The notes under the pieces: generated by a model
Told to the model about the DNA's origin: nothing
The model's database searches: none
Seen by the model: the letters and a program-made list of their open reading frames with translations, nothing else
Assembly: GCA_030734395.1 (NCBI GenBank)
Contig: JAUZTG010000018.1
Coordinates: forward strand, 1-15,334
Length of the DNA stretch: 15,334 nucleotides
Reading direction: 5' to 3'
Source of the DNA: Sarocladium kiliense
Taxonomy: Eukaryota > Ascomycota > Sordariomycetes > Hypocreales > Sarocladiaceae
Position numbers and translations under genes: made by a program
In this document: piece after piece, positions 9,329-15,334 of the stretch
Layout: every line of letters begins with the position of its first letter
Position numbering within the stretch: position 1 is the stretch's first letter

Positions 9329-9348
9329 GCAACCCGCAAGCGGGTTGC
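9329..9348. repeat. Perfect 9-bp inverted repeat, AA loop
   Basis: GCAACCCGC, then AA, then GCGGGTTGC. It is GC-rich and sits 36 bases after the E-box hairpin. No CTRR motif follows at the distance expected for a Helitron 3' end, so its role is open. Confidence 0.6.
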
Positions 9349-9657
9349 CCAGAAGGAGCCTTGAGGAACGAAACTCAATATGAATTGTGATTTCAAGCTG
9401 ATAAATAGAAATTACTGAGGTTATGCGACCGGTAGTCTACCTTTCGTGCGTCATCCCACGTTCTCCTACGAACTATGCTACCCGGAATGTCAGGACCATG
9501 TCCTCGTGAAACATCCCAAAAACCTTAATAGTATTACTCTCCGTCAAACCGTGATTTCAGCATAAAGCTCCCAAAAGCTCCCGATCAGAAAAGTCGGATT
9601 CAGTTTATTTAACGATACCAAAGTTACAGGCATTATACTCCTTCCCTCACCGTGAGT

Positions 9658-10203
9658 ATGGCAACACGCACAGTCCGGTTCCAGTTCATCTGCGACAATG
9701 CCATCCAGGGGCTCAATTTCAATCATCCGCTCCCGGAGTCCCTGATCATCCCCTTATCTAAAGTCCAAGAACAAGATTCTTTCGGCGACCGTTTTGAACG
9801 TGCGGTGCTGCCTTTCATGAAAGAGCACGAGGGCGCTTGTCGCGCGGCGTCCGATCCCGTCTGCGTTAGCTGCGGATCGCCTATCACAACCGTTCTGCAG
9901 ACGCCAATGTCCTGTCTCCACAAAGTGGACGACCCTTATGTAGCAGTCATCGTCAGTGGCGTGTGTGGGGAGGTTGAATGTGAAGTACAGACGAGGCACG
10001 CCATTCAAGAAGAGATGCTTGAGGTTGGGGCAGGCCGCGAGGCGGAGGCAGGAGGCACGGTTTGCGTGGTCTGTGGAACGAGGAAACAGATCCAAAGGTG
10101 CGGGCGGTGCAAGGCCGTCGCATACTGCGGGAAAGATCACCAAAGGGTGCACTGGAAGATTCATAAGGAGAGCTGCGTTCGTCAGGACGAGCAAACGGGC
10201 TAA
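9658..10203 (+). CDS. Small MYND-type zinc-finger protein
   Basis: This is a single-exon protein of 181 residues from the ATG at 9658; an upstream in-frame GTG at 9652 is not needed. The C-terminus carries a MYND finger: Cys 136 and 139, Cys 148 and 151, then YCGKDH (156-161) and WKIHKESC (166-173), with His 169 and Cys 173 as last ligands. The sixth ligand, usually Cys, is His 161, a change I recall in other fungal MYND proteins. MYND fingers bind short proline-containing peptides and mediate protein contacts. The N-terminal 110 residues contain a further Cys set (CVSCG at 69-73; Cys 85, 103, 108), which may form a second metal site. No SET or other catalytic domain is present, so it is probably an adaptor. 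It converges on the next gene with only 76 bases between stops. Confidence 0.8.
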   Translation: MATRTVRFQFICDNAIQGLNFNHPLPESLIIPLSKVQEQDSFGDRFERAVLPFMKEHEGACRAASDPVCVSCGSPITTVLQTPMSCLHKVDDPYVAVIVSGVCGEVECEVQTRHAIQEEMLEVGAGREAEAGGTVCVVCGTRKQIQRCGRCKAVAYCGKDHQRVHWKIHKESCVRQDEQTG

Positions 10204-10279
10204 AAGGAGTCGGCTTGTGTGATGGTGTCTAATCTTCCGAATTGTGAGATAACCAGAGACTGGCCGCAAACAACGTTTT

Positions 10280-11345
10280 CTACTCTTCGTGAGAATACTT
10301 CTTTGGAGGATGACGACTGCGATGCGGCCGGGTTCCATCGTCTGGACCCGGGGAAGGAACCACAGTGATGCAGGATTCATCAGCGTCGGCCATGGTCGAC
10401 GGAGACGGGAGATTGGCAGAGGGATTCGCACTATGTTCTGCAATTGACCCATTGGAATGGTCCTCTGTGACTTGTTGCACACGTCTGTTCTCATAGGAAG
10501 AGCCGGCAAGGGTGCTGCTCTCGGAGTCGCGGCGCCTCTTAGAAGGGGTACACGGATCGGCCCGACCCTCCCAACGCGCGGATCGCTTCGAAGACGGCGT
10601 AGAGGTTGGCGTCAACGTGGCCGTGGGGACGGAGGGGGGCCTCGGGAGGTAGGCCAAGTCGAGGACACGGAGGGCCAGTTGATTGGTGTCGGTGGTGCGA
10701 CCTGCAATCTTAGCGGTGATGCTCAGGAGAGCCCCTGTTGAAGGCATCTTGACTTTCTGCCAACGCTTCGTGTTTTCCAAGAAGCAGGCCACGGTGAACG
10801 CCACCGGTGCAGACTTTGAACTGTCATAGACGGATGTTTCGATGGTAAAGCGCCGAGGCCCAGAGGGGTCACCAGTGCCGTCGCCGGCAGATGGCACCGA
10901 CCCGATAACGGTCACCATGGGACACCACTGTCCCGGCAGGTATCGGCGGTACTCGTCAAAGTCGGAGACGTCACCAGGGTGTCTTGAAAGGTCAGCGAGA
11001 GCGAGATTGACTTGCGACGGGGACGCACCTCATCAAGCTGAGGGCATGGACGGTGATCTGCAGGACGCCCCCTGGGGACTGAGCGGCGGAGAAGCGGCCG
11101 TGGCAATAAAAGAACGTGTTAGGAGCGTAGAGGTCTCGCTCTTCTCGTGTCAAGTAGGCACGGATTCGGGTGTGGATGGGGTCGATGTCGATATTAGAGC
11201 TGTAGAAACCGTCCTCCTCAAAGATATTAATGTCGGTCTGTATCTCGACATAGTTGGGTGCGTCCTCCCGACTCGGGTCTTCGGCGATGGTGTCGACAAA
11301 GTCGCGCAGGTGGATGGTACTCGAGAAGATCGTTTGCGGAGACAT
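10280..11345 (-). CDS. Unknown protein with OB-fold-like segments, divergent to Helitron, 2 exons
   Basis: Exon 1 is 11345-11029 and exon 2 is 10982-10280. The 46-bp intron (11028-10983, phase 2) has donor GTGCGT, branch CTGAC and acceptor AAG, and joins ALSLMR to HPGDVSDFDEYRRYLP. The product has 339 residues. I do not recognise a named family. Two stretches look beta-rich: about 55-105 (TFFYCHGRF, VLQITVHALSLM) and about 149-218 (RRFTIETSVYD, LLSITAKIAGRT, LALRVLDLAYL). This alternation suits an OB-fold, single-strand-binding type of protein, but that is inference. The tail (about 219-339) is Ser/Pro/Thr-rich, disordered and basic, with TPSKRRRD as a possible nuclear signal. The start context ACC-ATG is strong. 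It diverges from the Helitron gene across 472 bases, which suggests shared control. A host gene of unrelated function is the main alternative. Confidence 0.7.
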
Positions 11346-11817
11346 GGTGAGGAAAGATGGCGAGCGTGGAAGCGCATGGGAAGGGGCAAGAACTTGGTCG
11401 CCACGAGGAAGTCATATAAGAACTCACCCCAGATTAGTGATACACCACCTTTGCTGAGATGCTATATGCTGTGACGGACGTGGTGTCAGAGGAAGAAACC
11501 TTAATGTCTTTGTCCAATCCATTTGCGAGGAGAGGGAAAGGCCGACGTCGAAACTGCCGAAAGACATCACCATCGTTTCACGGCCGTTAAGCCGACTCCC
11601 CCGGCCCTGGGTAGAGTGGATTCTGAGCCGCCACCGTGACGGACGATGAGGCAGCGTTCGGATGGAGACGTAGAGGATGGGCTCTGGGTTTTCGCAAGGG
11701 TGAGGCCTGTGGGGGACCGGGCGAGAAGACGGTACTATTTGGCTCTGGAAGCCGCGACGTGTTCTGTGCATTATCGGGGAAGGTCCGGATAGGAAGAGAT
11801 ACTGAAGTCGATTCGTT
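11346..11817. promoter_or_regulatory. Shared divergent promoter region
   Basis: These 472 bases separate the starts of two head-to-head genes. Overlapping minus-strand frames (11424-12017 and others) are shadows running into the Helitron gene. A TATATG-like element on the minus strand near 11415 could serve the leftward gene. I found no clear TATA box for the rightward gene. Confidence 0.4.
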
Positions 11818-14800
11818 ATGGATGGAGAGAGTCTAGACGAGCTGAATCGCCGGCGGGATGCGCGCAACCGCGAGAACGTGGCGCGAGCTGGCCTGGGAAT
11901 TCGCACGTCGGCGGACATCTTCGAAACAGCAGAGCGACAGTACGAGGAGGCCAGATCATGGAAGGCACCGGCGCGGGTAGCACCGGCAGATGCTTCGGCG
12001 CTGGCAAGTCTGGGCATCCGGACAACGGCTGAAATTTGGGAGGCGACACAGAAGCAGGGCGAAGAAGTAAGAGAGAAGAATCAGGTGCCCCCGCAGCAGC
12101 GGGCTCGAAAGCCGGAAACGTCGCCGAGGCGGGTTGCGGGTGACGCCCGGGAAACGGCGAGGCAGCGTGCTCCTAGAGCCGGGCGGTCAAGCCGTCAAAG
12201 GGGACGGAAGAGAGCGGGACCTACAGCCACCGAGGGGCCGGCGCCGAAGCGAACCAGAAACGCAGATCGTCGGGAGAGAACCGCCGCCGAGCGAGCGCAA
12301 GATGTTGCCAGCGTCTTGCAGGCGTTGGAAGCTGAGTTCGAGGAGAAAGAGCGATTGTCTCACGGCCAGGAGTGGTGTGAGCCGGTGCCACACGAACGAA
12401 AGATCAAGACAGTCCAGAACTTCTACAAAGCGTTCCACGACGTGGAGACGTTGCCGATACTCACATGCATGTTCTGTTATCGTAAGTATGGCGCAGTCGA
12501 GCTCGAGGACGTCGAGTGGGAATGGTGGACGGCATGTCCGATCGAAAAACAAGACCAGTCTCCCTTCAAGTGCCTCCACTGCTTTCCGGTGGGGGAGAAG
12601 ATACCGGGATGTGTGGACTGCGTTAGACAGCTTAAGCGAGGTGTGCTATCTCCAGCGGCACAATTGCATACACGCCTGGGATGCGAGCACATGTTCCCCG
12701 ACGAACTGAAGGGTCTCACGCCAGTCGAGGAGAAGCTGATCGCGCTGAACTCGTGCTACGGCTTCATCACCAAGTACAGCCTGCAAGAGGCACAGAGGCA
12801 GAGCATAAGATATCCGAAGCATGTGAAGGGGCACATCACAGTGTTCCCTAATAACGTGCAGGAGCTTGTCACAAACGTCCTTCCGCATCCGCTGCTGAGA
12901 GTTCTGGACGAGATCCACGTATCCTGGCAGGGGCCAGAGAAACCCGCCCCGAGGGACCTCTCGGCGTTATTGTCGGTGCGGCGAAGTGTTGTGGAAAGGG
13001 CGCTGGTGTGGTTGAAGAGACATAACCCCCTGTACGCCGACATCGAGATTGACACAACGGAGCTGAGCAGCTGGGACACACCGGCGCACGGGGTGCCTTC
13101 TCAAGTCTATGAGCGATTGGAGCGAAACGAGCCGTCGGCGTGGGAGAAGGCCCGGACAGGGCAGGTCGTCCCACGTACAGAGCGTGGCCTGGAGGACGAG
13201 GGAAGTATGGATATTCGTGAGGTCCTCGAAACGCTAGGCCAGGGGCACGATTTGGAATCCAGCGGTGACGCGGCAGCGCAGACAGGCGATGCAGATGGCG
13301 CGGATGGGGCCGGCGACGATCCCATTCATGAACTCAGCTCATCTGGGGTGTTCGACGTCGATGGGCGACCCGACGTGACGGACGCAGAGAAGTTGGGATA
13401 TGTCCACGAGGCTTTGGGGACCAGAGCCTTGGAGGGATCGGTAGAGGTGCGCGGCGGATACGCGTCCGAACCTTATATTGCCGTGTCGAGGGGGGACGAG
13501 TTCGCCGATTCGTTCGCACCACAGTTCTTCGCGAAGACCTTTCCAACGCTGTTCCCGGTGGGCAGCGGAGGGCCACGGCAGGCGGAGGAGAGCACTGATT
13601 ACGCGGCCACTGGGTTGGACGGAGGCGTGGATGCAGAGACGCGGGCGCGGTGCCTGGTCTCATCACGGAACATGACGCTCGATACGTGGGCGAAAGTGGT
13701 GATTCAGCGTCATGGCGGTCGGTTCGCGACACATCACATCTTCGCATTTCTCGTCTTCAACATGGGCGTGAGGTCGAGAAATCGTCGAGTCAGCATGCTA
13801 AGCGTGACGAGAAAGAACTTCCCGGACGTAGAGCGCATCGTACGCTCACTGAGCGCGGAGAGACTGGAGGCAGCCAAGGCCGAACTAGAGGTAACCGGAA
13901 AGACGGGAGACGAGAGCGTCAAGCAGCTGTTGAAAAGCCTATCGCTGTACGGCTTTCGGCAGCCGATGTCGAGGGAGAGTCGTCTGAGCATGCGGCGGAA
14001 GATCAAGTCCACGATCATTCGAGACGGCATCCCGGCCATCTGGTTCACGCTGAATCCGAACGACATCACGAATCCGGTGAAGCTGAGGCTCGCTGCGTAT
14101 CGGACCCGGAACCCCGACGAGGCCGAGGCCTTCTTGACAAGCCTCGACCTCGCATTCAAGAGAACACGGCTGGCGATCTCCGATCCCCTCAGCTCGGCCA
14201 TCTTCTTTCACAGAGAGGTGTCCATGTTCTTTGAACACTACGTGAAGACAGGGCAGGAGTCGGTGTTTGGGCGCATAAGCAGGTACTTTGGGGCCGTCGA
14301 GACCCACGAGCGCGGGTCGCTCCACGTTCACGGGCTCCTCTGGCTTCAGGGAAACATGCATCTGAGTTCAATACTCGGAGATGTCCAAGGGGAAGACCAG
14401 GTCGAGTACCGTGAGAGGGTACTCCGGTACGTGGACAGTGTGTTCACGGAGGTATGTCCACCAGAAGTCTGCAGTGCAGGGTGAGATTCGCTAACCCCAA
14501 GCCACCGGCGCAGGACCTCGACCAAGAGTCCTTCTCAACTGTCCAAGCGGAGAGGTCTGTGACGTCAGACATATCGATGCTGCTGCAGAACAGTGTCCAA
14601 TTCGCAGCTGCGTTCGACGAGGAAGCGAACTTTTGCGCCGGCGCCACCCAGATCCACACCCATAGCCCTACGTGCGTGAAGTATGCCATTCGGGGGCAGG
14701 GAAAACGGCATCAGAATCCGTGCCGGTTTAAGGCGCCGTGGAAGTTGGCGGACAAGACGACGCTTACCGAAGATGGGGTGCTGCGGATCCGGCGTACGCA

Positions 14801-15334
14801 CAGCATGGTGAATCGATGGAACAGAGCTATGGCCGTAGGACTGCGACACAACCACGATATCTCCTTCATCGCAACGCAGTGCAAGACGATGGCAATTGTA
14901 TTCTACGTGACGAATTACGCCACCAAGGTCGAGGACCCGGTATGGAAACGGGTGGCCGCCGCGACGGAACTGCTCCCCGTGATCAAGGAGTCGACGACCG
15001 AGAGCCGGGCGGAGGGGGCAGGACAATGCCAGAACAAAACGCGGCAATTCTTGATGAGGGTCGCAAACCGAATCTTCACGGAGAGGCCCTTGTCGCACGT
15101 CGAAGTTGTCGCTCACCTGCTGGGATACCCGACGGAGTTCGCGAGCAACCATTCTTGGACGTTCCTGAACGTATCTTCCTTGTATTGGTACGTCTACAGA
15201 CAATGGTGCCACCTACGACGCGAGAGTGGCATGGAGGCCCTAGACGGGCAGGCGGAGGAGGCGGTCCTCCTGGTAGAGGACGGAGAAATGATCTCTTTGG
15301 TGCAGGCATATCCGCATCGCGGCAGTCTCCTTCA
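11818..15334 (+). CDS. Helitron replication initiator (RepHel), 5' part, 2 exons, runs off window
   Basis: Helitron rolling-circle transposase, N-terminal two thirds. Exon 1 is 11818-14451; an intron at 14452-14513 (62 bp, phase 0, donor GTATGT, branch GCTAAC, acceptor CAG) joins it to exon 2, open from 14514 to the window end. At least 1151 residues are visible without any break. In order: two copies of an LGIRT-[ST]-A-[DE]-I-[FW]-E motif (about 24-47 and 63-86); a basic region with likely nuclear signals (about 120-155); a Cys-rich zinc-like region (Cys 217, 220, 240, 252, 255, 265, 268, 289); a DUF6570-like region (about 290-420, LTPVEEKLIAL, KGHITVFPNN, RHNPLYADI); TLFPVG (577-582); AIWFTLNPNDI (740-750); the HUH metal motif LHVHGLLWL with His 836 and 838; and in exon 2 FYVTNYATK with the two catalytic tyrosines, 1009 and 1013. 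The PIF1-type helicase domain would follow past the window. ATG context is good (G at -3 and +4). Confidence 0.92.
11818..15334 (+). mobile_element. Autonomous Helitron, partial, ends not seen
   Basis: The RepHel gene marks a Helitron. These elements move by rolling-circle replication and lack terminal inverted repeats; they start with TC and end with a short hairpin and CTRR. I could not place the left end, which may lie before 11818 or, if the divergent gene belongs to the element, before 10280. The right end is beyond the window. The intact frame suggests a young or selected copy that has escaped RIP. Confidence 0.75.

Larger units (their letters stand above)
8803..9657. promoter_or_regulatory. 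Divergent intergenic region with two hairpins
   Basis: This 855-base stretch separates a minus-strand gene (start 8802) from a plus-strand gene (start 9658) and so probably holds both promoters. Open frames on both strands (to 241 residues) show no domain and are treated as spurious. It contains two perfect inverted repeats (9267-9292 and 9329-9348) and a short direct repeat, AAAGCTCCC twice at 9564-9582, about 80 bases before the plus-strand start. Confidence 0.5.

Noticed and set aside
9329..9348. Hairpin as the 3' end of a Helitron
   Set aside because: On the plus strand no CTRR follows within the usual short distance (CTTG is seen). On the minus strand the first CTGA-T is about 20 bases away, too far to be convincing.
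11424..12049. Minus-strand frames of 197 and 77 residues across the Helitron start
   Set aside because: They are Ser/Arg/Pro-rich shadows of the plus-strand gene and its promoter, without motifs.
1..15334. CRISPR arrays, tRNA and rRNA genes
   Set aside because: No regular spaced direct repeats, cloverleaf-like sequence or rRNA-like segment was recognised by eye; the region is eukaryotic in character.

Overview
The window looks like a piece of an accessory, transposon-rich region from a filamentous ascomycete (Pezizomycotina). Five genes are each interrupted by one short intron (46-70 bp) with a GTATGT/GTAAGT/GTGAGT/GTGAGC/GTGCGT-type donor, mostly with a CTAAC/CTGAC-type branch site. The protein families present (OrsD/DUF3505, a STAND-type N-terminal domain, a MYND finger, a Helitron with a DUF6570-like region) are typical of that group. 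A TA-dominated AT-rich block with sharp edges resembles sequence worn down by repeat-induced point mutation (RIP). No species call is justified.

Layout, left to right. 1-25 is a pure C run. 658-1799 (+) is an intact MDR-type NADP-dependent oxidoreductase with a TATA box upstream and a polyadenylation-like AATAAA downstream. About 2200-2940 is AT-rich and gene-free. 3029-6924 (-) is a decayed gene of the fungal OrsD/RecQ-like helicase type, broken by at least two frameshifts and two in-frame TAG codons. Its blocks appear to be in an unusual order: OrsD N-terminus, then a Cys-rich RecQ-type tail, then a degenerate RecQ C-terminal helicase domain, then the OrsD-type middle and end. 7340-8802 (-) is a two-exon gene joining a STAND-type helical N-terminal domain to a degenerate retropepsin-like C-terminus. 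8803-9657 is a divergent intergenic region with two perfect inverted repeats, one made of paired CACGTG boxes. 9658-10203 (+) is a small MYND zinc-finger protein. 10280-11345 (-) is a two-exon gene of unknown family with beta-rich, OB-fold-like segments and a basic disordered tail. 11818 to the window end (+) is an open, undamaged Helitron replication protein with HUH and two-tyrosine motifs; its helicase half lies beyond the window.

How they fit together. The right end is most simply part of an autonomous Helitron. The divergently placed OB-like gene, 472 bp away, may be its single-strand-binding accessory (inference). The left-centre is a graveyard: the OrsD/RecQ gene is dead and borders the AT-rich block. 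The oxidoreductase, STAND-like and MYND genes look intact and are probably host accessory genes. The strongest candidates for something under-described are the Helitron/OB-like gene pair, the block-shuffled OrsD-RecQ pseudogene and the twin-hairpin divergent promoter.
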